NCBI GenBank assembly: GCA_026545225.1
Contig: CM048852.1
Location: 12,806,146 to 12,870,145 of the forward strand
Direction of reading: 5' to 3'
From: Cornus controversa
Lineage: Eukaryota; Streptophyta; Magnoliopsida; Cornales; Cornaceae
DNA: 64,000 bases
The notes under the pieces were generated by a model that searched no databases, had not been told where the DNA came from, and was given only the letters and a program-made list of their open reading frames with translations. This document shows positions 36,090-49,900 of this stretch, in pieces. Both the position numbers and the translations under genes were made by a program. Positions within the stretch are counted from its first letter, which is position 1. Each line of letters starts with the position of its first letter.

Positions 36090-39000
36090 GCTTGCTAATT
36101 GTTTCTTTTACTTGCCCAGATGGTCGAATTTCGCACAAAGCACCATACGGTTGTGATAATTCATCAGTGCAGCAAGGAATTACTCTTTTCGATTCAGGAC
36201 CTCCTCACGGTCGAATTTGGCATAAAGCAACTTATAATTCTAAGTATGGCACGATTTCACTTGGATTGGGACTTTTCGAATCAAAACAAGTCGAACGAAA
36301 AGAGTTCGAAACCGTTGTTGTCATTCTCTATTCTTCTAGACATCCAGATGGTCAATTCTAGCACAAAGCACCATACGGTTGTAGTCATGCCTGATTTTTG
36401 TAATGAATTATTCTTTTCGACTCAAAACAACTCAAACAAACATGGATGAATATCAGATATACATGCTCATCGTTTCTTTGGGACGCTTTGATGGTTTAAT
36501 TTCAAAAAAAGCAATGTACGATTCGTATTATGGGACGACTTCTCCTGTAATGTGGTTTTCGAATCAAAACAACTCAAATGAAATGAGTTTAAAATGGTTG
36601 GTAGCTTGTTAATTGTTTCCTTTAGATGTCCAAAAGGTCGAATTTGGAATAAAGCACCATACGGTTGTGATGAAGATCGGATTGACTTGTTCGCCATTTC
36701 TTTTGGATGCTTTGATGGTCTAATTTAGAAAAATGCAACTTAAGATTCTGATTATGGCACAACTTCTCCAGGAATGGGGTTTTTGAATCAGAACAACTCA
36801 AACTAAACTTGTCTAAAATCGTGGATAGCTGGCTAATGGTTTCTTTTAGTTGTCCAGATGGTCAAATTTCGCACAAAGCACCATACGGTTGTGATTATTC
36901 ATGAGTGCAGCAAGGAATTACTCTTTTCGATTCAGGACGTCCTCACGGTCGAATTTGGCATAAAGCAACGTATAATTCTAAGTATGGCACGATTTCACTT
37001 GCTTTGGGACTTTTCGAATCAAAACAAGTTAAACGAAACAAGTTCAAAACTGTTGTTGTCATTCTCTATTCTTCTGCACATCCAGACGGTCAATTCTAGC
37101 ACAAAGCACCATACTGTTGTGGTCATGCCTGATTTTTGCAAGGAATTGTTCTTTTCCACTCAGAATAACTCAAACAAACTTGGATGAAGATCGGATCGAA
37201 ATGCTCGTCGTTTCTTTGGGACGCTTTGGCGGTTTAATTTTGAAAAAAGCAACGTACGATTCGTATTATGGCACGACTTCTCCTGGAATGGGGTTTCGAA
37301 TCAAAACAACTCAAACAAAACAAGTTTGAAATCGTTGTTAGCTTGCTAATTGTTTCCTTTAGATGTCCTAACGGTCAAATTTGGAACAAAGCACCATACG
37401 GTTGTGATGAAGATCGGATTGACATGTTCGTCATTTCTTTTGGATGCTTTGATGCTGTAATTTGGAAAAAAGCAACGTACAATTCTGATTATGGCACGAC
37501 TTCTCCCGGAATGGGATTTTTGAATTAGAACAACTCAAACTAAACTTGTTTAAAATCATCGATAGCTTGCTAATTGTTTCTTTTACTTGTCCAGATGGTC
37601 GAACTTGGCACAAAGCATCATACGGTTGTGATCATTCATGAGTGCAGCAAGGACGTCCTCACAGTCAAATTTGGCGTAAAGCAACGTATAATTCTAAGTA
37701 TGGCACGATTTCACTTGGATTGGGACTTTTCGTATCAAAATAAGTCAAACGAAACAAGTTCGAAATCGTTGTTGTCATTCTCTATTCTTCTGGATATCCA
37801 GATGGTCAATTCTAGCACAAAGCACCATACGGTTGTGGTCATGCCTGATTTTTGCAAGGAATTGTTCTTTTGACTCAGAACAACTCCAACAAACATGGAC
37901 GAAGATCGGATCGACATGTTCGTCGTTTCTTTGGGACGCTTTGCGGTTTAATTTCAAAAAAAGCAACGTATGATTCGTATTATGGCACGACTTCTCCTGG
38001 AATGTGGTTTTCGAATCAAAACAACGCAAATGAAACAAGTTTAAAATGGTTGGTAGCTTGCTAATTGTTTCCTTTAGATGTCCAAAAGGTCGAATTTGGA
38101 ACAAAGCACCATACGGTTGTGATGAAGATCGGATTGACTTGTTCGTCATTTCTTTTGGATGCTTTGATGGTCTAATTTGGAAAAAAGCAACGTACGATTC
38201 TGATTATGGCACAACTTCTCAAGGAATAGGGTTTTTGAATTAGAACAACTCAAACTAAACTTGTTTAAAATCTTCGATAGCTTGCTAATTGTTTCTTTTA
38301 CTTGTCCAGATGGTCGAATTTGGCACAAAGCACCATACGGTTGTGATCATTCATGAGTGCAGCAAGGACGTCGTCACGGTCGAATTTGGCATAAAGTAAC
38401 GTATAATTCTAAGTATGGCACGATTTCACTTGGATTGGGACTTTTCGAATCCGAACAAGTCAAACGAAACAAGTTCGAAACCGTTGTTGTCATTCTCTAT
38501 TCTCCTGCACATCCAGACGGTCAATTCTAGAACAAAGCAACATACTGTTGTGGTCATGCCTGATTTTTGCACGGAATTATTCTTTTCGACTCAGAACAAC
38601 TCAAACAAACTTAGATGAAGATCGGATCGACATACTCGCCGTTTCTTTGGGACGTTTTGATGGTTTAATTTCAAAATAAGCAACGTACGATTCGTATTAT
38701 GCCAGGACTTCTCCTGGAATGTGGTTTTCGAATCAAAACAACTCAAAGGAAACAAGTTTAAAATGGTTGGTAGCTTGCTAATTGTTTCCTTTAGATGTCC
38801 AAAAGGTCGAATTTGGAACAAAGCACCATACGGTTGTGATGAAGATCGGATTGACTTGTTCGTCATTTCTTTTGGATGCTTTGATGGTCTAATTTGGAAA
38901 AAAGCAACGTACGATTCTGATTATGGCACAACTTCTCAAGGAATAGGGTTTTTGAATTAGAACAACTCAAACTAAACTTGTTTAAAATCTTTGATAGCTT

Positions 39001-39708
39001 GCTAATTGTTTCTTTTACTTGTCCAGATGGTCGAATTTGGCACAAAGCACCATACGGTTGTGATCATTCATGAGTGCAGCAAGGACATCGTCACGGTCGA
39101 ATTTGGCATAAAGCAACGTATAATTCTAAGTATGGAACGATTTCACTTGGATTGGGACTTTTCGAATTAAAACAAGTCAAATGAAACAAGTTTGAAACCG
39201 TTGTTGTCATTCTCTATTCTTCTGCACATCCAGACGGTCAATTCTAGAACAAAGCAACATACTGTTGTGGTCATGCCTGATTTTTGCACGGAATTATTCT
39301 TTTCGACTCAGAACAACTCAAACAAACTTAGATGAAGATCGGATCGACATACTCGCCGTTTCTTTGGGACGTTTTGATTTTTTAATTTCAAAATAAGCAA
39401 CGTACGATTCGTATTATGCCAGGACTTCTCCTGGAATGTGGTTTTCGAATCAAAACAACTCAAAGGAAACAAGTTTAAAATGGTTGGTAGCTTGCTAATT
39501 GTTTCCTTTAGATGTCCAAACGGTCAAATTTGGAACAAACCACCATACGGTTGTGATGAAGATTGGATTCACATGTTCAACATTTCTTTGGGATGTTTTG
39601 ATGCACTAATTTGGAAAAAAGCAACGTACGATTCTTATTATGGCACAACTTCTCCAGGAATTGGGTTTTTGAATTAGAACAACTCAAACTAGTTTAAAAT
39701 CATCGACA
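36090..39708 (+). repeat. HOR8: 1-2-3-4-6' (type 5 missing, 3,619 bp)
   Basis: Units start at 36090, 36828, 37565, 38280 and 38997. The copy is exactly one unit shorter than canonical because type 4 passes directly to 6'. Type 4 here is the first to carry cgaatccgaacaag, a variant then found in HOR9-11. Private changes include gatcgaaatgctcg in type 2 and gttttgattttttaattt in 6'. Confidence 0.92.
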
Positions 39709-42700
39709 GCTTGCTAATTGTTTCTTTTACTTGCCCAGATGTCGAATTTCGCACAAAGCACCATACGGTTGTGATAATTCATCAGTGCAGCAAGGAATTA
39801 CTCTTTTCGATTCAGGACCTCCTCACGGTCGAATTTGGCATAAAGCAACTTATAATTCTAAGTATGGCACGATTTCACTTGGATTGGGACTTTTCGAATC
39901 AAAACAAGTCGAACGAAAAGAGTTCGAAACCGTTGTTGTCATTCTCTATTCTTCTAGACATTCAGATGGTCAATTCTAGCACAAAGCACCATACGGTTGT
40001 AGTCATGCCTGATTTTTGTAATGAATTATTCTTTTCGACTCAAAACAACTCAAACAAACATGGATGAATATCAGATATACATGCTCATCGTTTCTTTGGG
40101 ACGCTTTGATGGTTTAATTTAAAAAAAAGCAATGTACGATTCGTATTATGGGACGACTTCTCCTGTAATGTGGTTTTCGAATCAAAACAACTCAAATGAA
40201 ATGAGTTTAAAATGGTTGGTAGCTTGTTAATTGTTTCCTTTAGATGTCCAAAAGGTCGAATTTGGAATAAAGCACCATACGGTTGTGATGAAGATCGGAT
40301 TGACTTGTTCGCCATTTCTTTTGGATGCTTTGATGGTCTAATTTAGAAAAATGCAACTTAAGATTCTGATTATGGCACAACTTCTCCAGGAATGGGGTTT
40401 TTGAATCAGAACAACTCAAACTAAACTTGTCTAAAATCGTGGATAGCTGGCTAATGGTTTCTTTTAGTTGCCCAGATGGTCAAATTTCGCACAAAGCACC
40501 ATACGGTTGTGATTATTCATGAGTGCAGCAAGGAATTACTCTTTTCGATTCAGGACGTCCTCACGGTCGAATTTGGCATAAAGCAACGTATAATTCTAAG
40601 TATGGCACGATTTCACTTGCTTTGGGACTTTTCGAATCAAAACAAGTTAAACGAAACAAGTTCAAAACTGTTGTTGTCATTCTCTATTCTTCTGCACATC
40701 CAGACGGTCAATTCTAGCACAAAGCACCATACTGTTGTGGTCATGCCTGATTTTTGCAAGGAATTGTTCTTTTTCACTCAGAATAACTCAAACAAACTTG
40801 GATGAAGATCGGATCGACATGCTCGTCGTTTCTTTGGGACGCTTTGGCGGTTTAATTTTGAAAAAAGCAACGTACGATTCGTATTATGGCACGACTTCTC
40901 CTGGAATGGGGTTTCGAATCAAAACAACTCAAACAAAACAAGTTTGAAATCGTTGTTAGCTTGCTAATTGTTTCCTTTAGATGTCCTAACGGTCAAATTT
41001 GGAACAAAGCACCATACGGTTGTGATGAAGATCGGATTGACATGTTCGTCATTTCTTTTGGATGCTTTGATGCTGTAATTTGGAAAAAAGCAACGTACAA
41101 TTCTGATTATGGCACGACTTCTCCCGGAATGGGATTTTTGAATTAGAACAACTCAAACTAAACTTGTTTAAAATCATCGATAGCTTGCTAATTGTTTCTT
41201 TTACTTGTCCAGATGGTCGAACTTGGCACAAATCATCATACGGTTGTGATCATTCATGAGTGCAGCAAGGACGTCCTCACAGTCAAATTTGGCGTAAAGC
41301 AACGTATAATTCTAAGTATGGCACGATTTCACTTGGATTGGGACTTTTCGTATCAAAATAAGTCAAACGAAACAAGTTCGAAACCGTTGTTGTCATTCTC
41401 TATTCTTCTGGATATCCAAATGGTCAATTCAAGCACAAAGCACCATACGGTTGTGGTCATGCCTGATTTTTGCAAGGAATTGTTCTTTTGACTCAGAACA
41501 ACTCCAACAAACATGGACGAAGATCGGATCGACATGTTCGTCGTTTCTTTGGGACGCTTTGCGGTTTAATTTCAAAAAAAGCAACGTATGATTCGTATTA
41601 TGGCACGACTTCTCCTGGAATGTGGTTTTCGAATCAAAACAACGCAAATGAAACAAGTTTAAAATGGTTGGTAGCTTGCTAATTGTTTCCTTTAGATGTC
41701 CAAAAGGTCGAATTTGGAACAAAGCACCATACGGTTGTGATGAAGATCGGATTGACTTGTTCGTCATTTCTTTTGGATGCTTTGATGGTCTAATTTGGAA
41801 AAAAGCAACGTACGATTCTGATTATGGCACAACTTCTCAAGGAATAGGGTTTTTGAATTAGAACAACTCAAACTAAACTTGTTTAAAATCTTCGATAGCT
41901 TGCTAATTGTTTCTTTTACTTGTCCAGATGGTCGAATTTGGCACAAAGCACCATACGGTTGTGATCATTCATGAGTGCAGCAAGGACGTCGTCACGGTCG
42001 AATTTGGCATAAAGTAACGTATAATTCTAAGTATGGCACGATTTCACTTGGATTGGGACTTTTCGAATCCGAACAAGTCAAACGAAACAAGTTCGAAACC
42101 GTTGTTGTCATTCTCTATTCTCCTGCACATCCAGACGGTCAATTCTAGAACAAAGCAACATACTGTTGTGGTCATGCCTGATTTTTGCACGGAATTATTC
42201 TTTTCGACTCAGAACAACTCAAACAAACTTAGATGAAGATCGGATCGACATACTCGCCGTTTCTTTGGGACGTTTTGATGGTTTAATTTCAAAATAAGCA
42301 ACGTACGATTCGTATTATGCCAGGACTTCTCCTGGAATGTGGTTTTCGAATCAAAACAACTCAAAGGAAACAAGTTTAAAATGGTTGGTAGCTTGCTAAT
42401 TGTTTCCTTTAGATGTCCAAAAGGTCGAATTTGGAACAAAGCACCATACGGTTGTGATGAAGATCGGATTGACTTGTTCGTCATTTCTTTTGGATGCTTT
42501 GATGGTCTAATTTGGAAAAAAGCAACGTACGATTCTGATTATGGCACAACTTCTCAAGGAATAGGGTTTTTGAATTAGAACAACTCAAACTAAACTTGTT
42601 TAAAATCTTCGATAGCTTGCTAATTGTTTCTTTTACTTGTCCAGATGGTCGAATTTGGCACAAAGCACCATACGGTTGTGATCATTCATGAGTGCAGCAA

Positions 42701-43330
42701 GGACGTCGTCACGATCGAATTTGGCATAGAGCAACGTATAATTCTAAGTATGGCACGATTTCACTTGGATTGGGACTTTTCGAATCAAAACAAGTCAAAC
42801 GAAAGAAGTTCGAAACCGTTGTTGTCATTCTCTATTCTTCTGGATATCCAGATGGTCAATTCTTGCACAAAGCACCATACGGTTGTTTTCATGCCTAATT
42901 TTTGCAAGGAATTGTTCTTTTTGACTCAGAACAACTCCAACAAACATGGATGAAGATCGGATCGACATGTTCGTCGTTTCTTTGGGACGCTTTGCGGTTT
43001 AATTTCAAAAAAAGCAACGTATGATTCGTATTATGGCACGACTTCTCCTGGAATGTGGTTTTCGAATCAAAACAACGCAAATGAAACAAGTTTAAAATGG
43101 TTGGTAGCTTGCTAATTGTTTCCTTTAGATGTCCAAAAGGTCGAATTTGGAACAAAGCACCATACGGTTGTGATGAAGATCGGATTGACTTGTTCGTCAT
43201 TTCTTTTGGATGCTTTGATGGTCTAATTTGGAAAAAAGCAACGTACGATTCTGATTATGGCACAACTTCTCAAGGAATAGGGTTTTTGAATTAGAACAAC
43301 TCAAACTAAACTTGTTTAAAATCTTCGATA

Positions 43331-44047
43331 GCTTGCTAATTGTTTCTTTTACTTGTCCAGATGGTCGAATTTGGCACAAAGCATCATACGGTTGTGATCA
43401 TTCATGAGTGCAGCAAGGACATCGTCACGGTCGAATTTGGCATAAAGCAACGTATAATTCTAAGTATGGCACGATTTCACTTGGATTGGGACTTTTCAAA
43501 TCCGAACAAGTCAAACGAAACAAGTTCGAAACCGTTGTTGTCATTCTCTATTCTCCTGCACATCCAGACGGTCAATTCTAGAACAAAGCAACATACTGTT
43601 GTGGTCATGCCTGATTTTTGCACGGAATTATTCTTTTCGACTCAGAACAACTCAAACAAACTTAGATGAAGATCGGATCGACATACTCGCCGTTTCTTTG
43701 GGACGTTTTGATGGTTTAATTTCAAAATAAGCAACGTACGATTCGTATTATTCCAGGACTTCTCCTGGAATGTGGTTTTCGAATCAAAACAACTCAAAGG
43801 AAACAAGTTTAAAATGGTTGGTAGCTTGCTAATTGTTTCCTTTAGATGTCCAAAAGGTCGAATTTGGAACAAAGCACCATACGGTTGTGATGAAGATCGG
43901 ATTGACTTGTTCGTCATTTCTTTTGGATGCTTTGATGGTCTAATTTGGAAAAAAGCAACGTACGATTCTGATTATGGCACAACTTCTCAAGGAATAGGGT
44001 TTTTGAATTAGAACAACTCAAACTAAACTTGTTTAAAATCTTCGATA
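43331..44047 (+). repeat. Type 6'/type 4 hybrid unit
   Basis: The opening (gcatcatacgg, gacatcgtcacgg, gcataaagcaacg) matches 6' units such as 22373, but from ccgaacaagtcaaacg onward it is type 4, including the 717-bp C monomer. The switch lies between about 43450 and 43502. Its B monomer has attattccaggacttc, a variant otherwise found at 1819 and 6504, far to the left. The unit carries a private ttttcaaatccg. Confidence 0.8.
43750..43771. repeat. Perfect inverted repeat, third 9-bp-arm copy
   Basis: Same inverted repeat in the hybrid unit at 43331. Its presence here, about 37 kb from the other two, marks either an exchange tract from a left-hand type 4 lineage or a recurrent g-to-t change. 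Confidence 0.75.
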
Positions 44048-44784
44048 GCTTGCTAATTGTTTCTTTTAGTTGTCCAGATGGTCAAATTTCGCACAAAGCA
44101 CCATACGGTTGTGATTATTCATGAGTGCAGCAAGGAATTACTCTTTTCGATTCAGGACGTCCTCACGGTCGAATTTGGCATAAAGCAACGTATAATTCTA
44201 AGTATGGCACGATTTCACTTGCTTTGGGACTTTTCGAATCAAAACAAGTTAAACGAAACAAGTTCAAAACTGTTGTTGTCATTCTCTATTCTTCTGCACA
44301 TCCAGACGGTCAATTCTAGCACAAAGCACCATACTGTTGTGGTCATGCCTGATTTTTGCAAGGAATTGTTCTTTTCCACTCAGAATAACTCAAACAAACT
44401 TGGATGAAGATCGGATCGACATGCTCGTCGTTTCTTTGGGACGCTTTGGCGGTTTAATTTTGAAAAAAGCAACGTACGATTCGTATTATGGCACGACTTC
44501 TCCTGGAATGGGGTTTCGAATCAAAACAACTCAAACAAAACAAGTTTGAAATCGTTGTTAGCTTGCTAATTGTTTCCTTTAGATGTCCTAACGGTCAAAT
44601 TTGGAACAAAGCACCATACGGTTGTGATGAAGATCGGATTGACATGTTCGTCATTTCTTTTGGATGCTTTGATGCTGTAATTTGGAAAAAAGCAACGTAC
44701 AATTCTGATTATGGCACGACTTCTCCCGGAATGGGATTTTTGAATTAGAACAACTCAAACTAAACTTGTTTAAAATCATCGATA
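44048..44784 (+). repeat. Type 2 unit with a foreign start, crossover 44058-44069
   Basis: The unit begins gcttgctaattgtttc, the start expected after a type 4 unit, and becomes type 2 at ttttagttgtccagatgg. Type 2 normally begins gctggctaatgg. The distinguishing bases fix the crossover between 44058 and 44069. The event removed a type 1 unit from this HOR copy. Confidence 0.86.
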
Positions 44785-46926
44785 GCTTGCTAATTGTTTC
44801 TTTTACTTGTCCAGATGGTCGAACTTGGCACAAAGCATCATACGGTTGTGATCATTCATGAGTGCAGCAAGGACGTCCTCACAGTCAAATTTGGCGTAAA
44901 GCAACGTATAATTCTAAGTATGGCACGATTTCACTTGGATTGGGACTTTTCGTATCAAAATAAGTCAAACGAAACAAGTTCGAAACCGTTGTTGTCATTC
45001 TCTATTCTTCTGGATATCCAAATGGTCAATTCAAGCACAAAGCACCATACGGTTGTGGTCATGCCTGATTTTTGCAAGGAATTGTTCTTTTGACTCAGAA
45101 CAACTCCAACAAACATGGACGAAGATCGGATCGACATGTTCGTCGTTTCTTTGGGACGCTTTGCGGTTTAATTTCAAAAAAAGCAACGTATGATTCGTAT
45201 TATGGCACGACTTCTCCTGGAATGTGGTTTTCGAATCAAAACAACGCAAATGAAACAAGTTTAAAATGGTTGGTAGCTTGCTAATTGTTTCCTTTAGATG
45301 TCCAAAAGGTCGAATTCGGAACAAAGCACCATACGGTTGTCATGAAGATCGGATTGACTTGTTCGTCATTTCTTTTGGATGCTTTGATGGTCTAATTTGG
45401 AAAAAAGCAACGTACGATTCTGATTATGGCACAACTTCTCAAGGAATAGGGTTTTTGAATTAGAACAACTCAAACTAAACTTGTTTAAAATCTTCGATAG
45501 CTTGCTAATTGTTTCTTTTACTTGTCCAGATGGTCGAATTTGGCACAAAGCACCATACGGTTGTGATCATTCATGAGTGCAGCAAGGACGTCGTCACGGT
45601 CGAATTTGGCATAAAGTAACGTATAATTCTAAGTATGGCACGATTTCACTTGGATTGGGACTTTTCGAATCCGAACAAGTCAAACGAAACAAGTTCGAAA
45701 CCGTTGTTGTCATTCTCTATTCTCCTGCACATCCAGACGGTCAATTCTAGAACAAAGCAACATACTGTTGTGGTCATGCCTGATTTTTGCACGGAATTAT
45801 TCTTTTCGACTCAGAACAACTCAAACAAACTTAGATGAAGATCGGATCGACATACTCGCCGTTTCTTTGGGACGTTTTGATGGTTTAATTTCAAAATAAG
45901 CAACGTACGATTCGTATTATGCCAGGACTTCTCCTGGAATGTGGTTTTCGAATCAAAACAACGCAAATGAAACAAGTTTAATATGGTTGGTAGCTTGCTA
46001 ATTGTTTCCTTTAGATGTCCAAAAGGGAATTTGGAACAAAGCACCATACGGTTGTGATGAAGATCGGATTGACTTGTTCGTCATTTCTTTTGGATGCTTT
46101 GATGGTCTAATTTGAAAAAAAGCAACGTACGATTCTGATTATGGCACAACTTCTCAAGGAATAGGGTTTTTGAATTAGAACAACTCAAACTAAACTTGTT
46201 TAAAATCTTCGATAGCTTGCTAATTGTTTCTTTTACTTGTCCAGATGGTCGAATTTGGCACAAAGCACCATACGGTTGTGATCATTCATGAGTGCAGCAA
46301 GGACATCGTCACGGTCGAATTTGGCATAAAGCAACGTATAATTCTAAGTATGGCACGATTTCACTTGGATTGGGACTTTTCGAATTAAAACAAGTCAAAT
46401 GAAACAAGTTTGAAACCGTTGTTGTCATTCTCTATTCTTCTGCACATCCAGACGGTCAATTCTAGAACAAAGCAACATACTGTTGTGGTCATGCCTGATT
46501 TTTGCACGGAATTATTCTTTTCGACTCAGAACAACTCAAACAAACTTAGATGAAGATCGGATCGACATACTCGCCGTTTCTTTGGGACGTTTTGATGGTT
46601 TAATTTCAAAATAAGCAACGTACGATTCGTATTATGCCAGGACTTCTCCTGGAATGTGGTTTTCGAATCAAAACAACTCAAAGGAAACAAGTTTAAAATG
46701 GTTGGTAGCTTGCTAATTGTTTCCTTTAGATGTCCAAACGGTCAAATTTGGAACAAACCACCATACGGTTGTGATGAAGATTGGATTCACATGTTCAACA
46801 TTTCTTTGGGATGTTTTGATGCACTAATTTGGAAAAAAGCAACGTACGATTCTTATTGTGGCACAACTTCTCCAGGAATTGGGTTTTTGAATTAGAACAA
46901 CTCAAACTAGTTTAAAATCATCCACA
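44048..46926 (+). repeat. HOR10: 2(hybrid start)-3-4-6' (four units)
   Basis: Units start at 44048, 44785, 45500 and 46215. Types 1 and 5 are absent. The first unit is type 2 but opens with gcttgctaattg instead of gctggctaatgg, so a type 4-like end was joined directly to type 2. The type 4 unit at 45500 contains a type 3/5-like tract (caacgcaaatgaaacaag) and the private forms tttaatatggttgg and ccaaaagggaatttgg. Confidence 0.9.
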
Positions 46927-49900
46927 GCATGCTAATTGTTTCTTTTACTTGCCCAGATGGTCGAATTTCGCACAAAGCACCATACGGTTGTGATAATTCA
47001 TCAGTGCAGCAAGGAATTACTCTTTTCGATTCAGGACCTCCTCACGGTCGAATTTGGCATAAAGCAACTTATAATTCTAAGTATGGCACGATTTCACTTG
47101 GATTGGGACTTTTCGAATCAAAACAAGTCGAACGAAAAGAGTTCGAAACCGTTGTTGTCATTCTCTATTCTTCTAGACATCCAGATGGTCAATTCTAGCA
47201 CAAAGCACCATACGGTTGTAGTCATGCCTGATTTTTGTAATGAATTATTCTTTTCGACTCAAAACAACTCAAACAAACATGGATGAATATCAGATATACA
47301 TGCTCATCGTTTCTTTGGGACGCTTTGATGGTTTAATTTCAAAAAAAGCAATGTACGATTCGTATTATGGGACGACTTCTCCTGTAATGTGGTTTTCGAA
47401 TCAAAACAACTCAAATGAAATGAGTTTAAAATGGTTGGTAGCTTGTTAATTGTTTCCTTTAGATGTCCAAAAGGTCGAATTTGGAATAAAGCACCATACG
47501 GTTGTGATGAAGATCGGATTGACTTGTTCGCCATTTCTTTTGGATGCTTTGATGGTCTAATTTAGAAAAATGCAACTTAAGATTCTGATTATGGCACAAC
47601 TTCTCCAGGAATGGGGTTTTTGAATCAGAACAACTCAAACTAAACTTGTCTAAAATCGTGGATAGCTGGCTAATGGTTTCTTTTAGTTGTCCAGATGGTC
47701 AAATTTCGCACAAAGCACCATACGGTTGTGATTATTCATGAGTGCAGCAAGGAATTACTCTTTTCGATTCAGGACGTCCTCACGGTCGAATTTGGCATAA
47801 AGCAACGTATAATTCTAAGTATGGCACGATTTCACTTGCTTTGGGACTTTTCGAATCAAAACAAGTTAAACGAAACAAGTTCAAAACTGTTGTTGTCATT
47901 CTCTATTCTTCTGCACATCCAGACGGTCAATTCTAGCACAAAGCACCATACTGTTGTGGTCATGCCTGATTTTTGCAAGGAATTGTTCTTTTCCACTCAG
48001 AATAACTCAAACAAACTTGGATAAAGATCGGATCGACATGCTCGTCGTTTCTTTGGGACGCTTTGGCGGTTTAATTTTGAAAAAAGCAACGTACGATTCG
48101 TATTATGGCACGACTTCTCCTGGAATGGGGTTTCGAATCAAAACAACTCAAACAAAACAAGTTTGAAATCGTTGTTAGCTTGCTAATTGTTTCCTTTAGA
48201 TGTCCTAACGGTCAAATTTGGAACAAAGCACCATACGGTTGTGATGAAGATCGGATTGACATGTTCGTCATTTCTTTTGGATGCTTTGATGCTGTAATTT
48301 GGAAAAAAGCAACGTACAATTCTGATTATGGCACGACTTCTCCCGGAATGGGATTTTTGAATTAGAACAACTCAAACTAAACTTGTTTAAAATCATCGAT
48401 AGCTTGCTAATTGTTTCTTTTACTTGTCCAGATGGTCGAACTTGGCACAAAGCATCATACGGTTGTGATCATTCATGAGTGCAGCAAGGACGTCCTCACA
48501 GTCAAATTTGGCGTAAAGCAACGTATAATTCTAAGTATGGCACGATTTCACTTGGATTGGGACTTTTCGAATCAAAATAAGTCAAACGAAACAAGTTCGA
48601 AACCGTTGTTGTCATTCTCTATTCTTCTGGATATCCAAATGGTCAATTCAAGCACAAAGCACCATACGGTTGTGGTCATGCCTGATTTTTGCAAGGAATT
48701 GTTCTTTTGACTCAGAACAACTCCAACAAACATGGACGAAGATCGGATCGACATGTTCGTCGTTTCTTTGGGACGCTTTGCGGTTTAATTTCAAAAAAAG
48801 CAACGTATGATTCGTATTATGGCACGACTTCTCCTGGAATGTGGTTTTCGAATCAAAACAACGCAAATGAAACAAGTTTAAAATGGTTGGTAGCTTGCTA
48901 ATTGTTTCCTTTAGATGTCCAAAAGGTCGAATTCGGAACAAAGCACCATACGGTTGTCATGAAGATCGGATTGACTTGTTCGTCATTTCTTTTGGATGCT
49001 TTGATGGTCTAATTTGGAAAAAAGCAACGTACGATTCTGATTATGGCACAACTTCTCAAGGAATAGGGTTTTTGAATTAGAACAACTCAAACTAAACTTG
49101 TTTAAAATCTTCGATAGCTTGCTAATTGTTTCTTTTACTTGTCCAGATGGTCGAATTTGGCACAAAGCACCATACGGTTGTGATCATTCATGAGTGCAGC
49201 AAGGACGTCGTCACGGTCGAATTTGGCATAAAGTAACGTATAATTCTAAGTATGGCACGATTTCACTTGGATTGGGACTTTTCGAATCCGAACAAGTCAA
49301 ACGAAACAAGTTCGAAACCGTTGTTGTCATTCTCTATTCTCCTGCACATCCAGACGGTCAATTCTAGAACAAAGCAACATACTGTTGTGGTCATGCCTGA
49401 TTTTTGCACGGAATTATTCTTTTCGACTCAGAACAACTCAAACAAACTTAGATGAAGATCGGATCGACATACTCGCCGTTTCTTTGGGACGTTTTGATGG
49501 TTTAATTTCAAAATAAGCAACGTACGATTCGTATTATGCCAGGACTTCTCCTGGAATGTGGTTTTCGAATCAAAACAACGCAAATGAAACAAGTTTAATA
49601 TGGTTGGTAGCTTGCTAATTGTTTCCTTTAGATGTCCAAAAGGGAATTTGGAACAAAGCACCATACGGTTGTGATGAAGATCGGATTGACTTGTTCGTCA
49701 TTTCTTTTGGATGCTTTGATGGTCTAATTTGAAAAAAAGCAACGTACGATTCTGATTATGGCACAACTTCTCAAGGAATAGGGTTTTTGAATTAGAACAA
49801 CTCAAACTAAACTTGTTTAAAATCTTCGATAGCTTGCTAATTGTTTCTTTTACTTGTCCAGATGGTCGAATTTGGCACAAAGCACCATACGGTTGTGATC

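Larger units (their letters stand above)
39709..44047 (+). repeat. HOR9: 1-2-3-4-5-(6'/4 hybrid)
   Basis: Units start at 39709, 40446, 41183, 41898, 42615 and 43331. Type 1 has lost one g (cccagatgtcgaatttc). Type 5 has acgaaagaagttc, shared later with 53451 and 60693. The final unit opens like 6' (gcatcatacgg, gacatcgtcacgg, aaagcaacg), then switches to type 4 at ttttcaaatccgaacaag and keeps the 717-bp type 4 C monomer. Confidence 0.9.
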
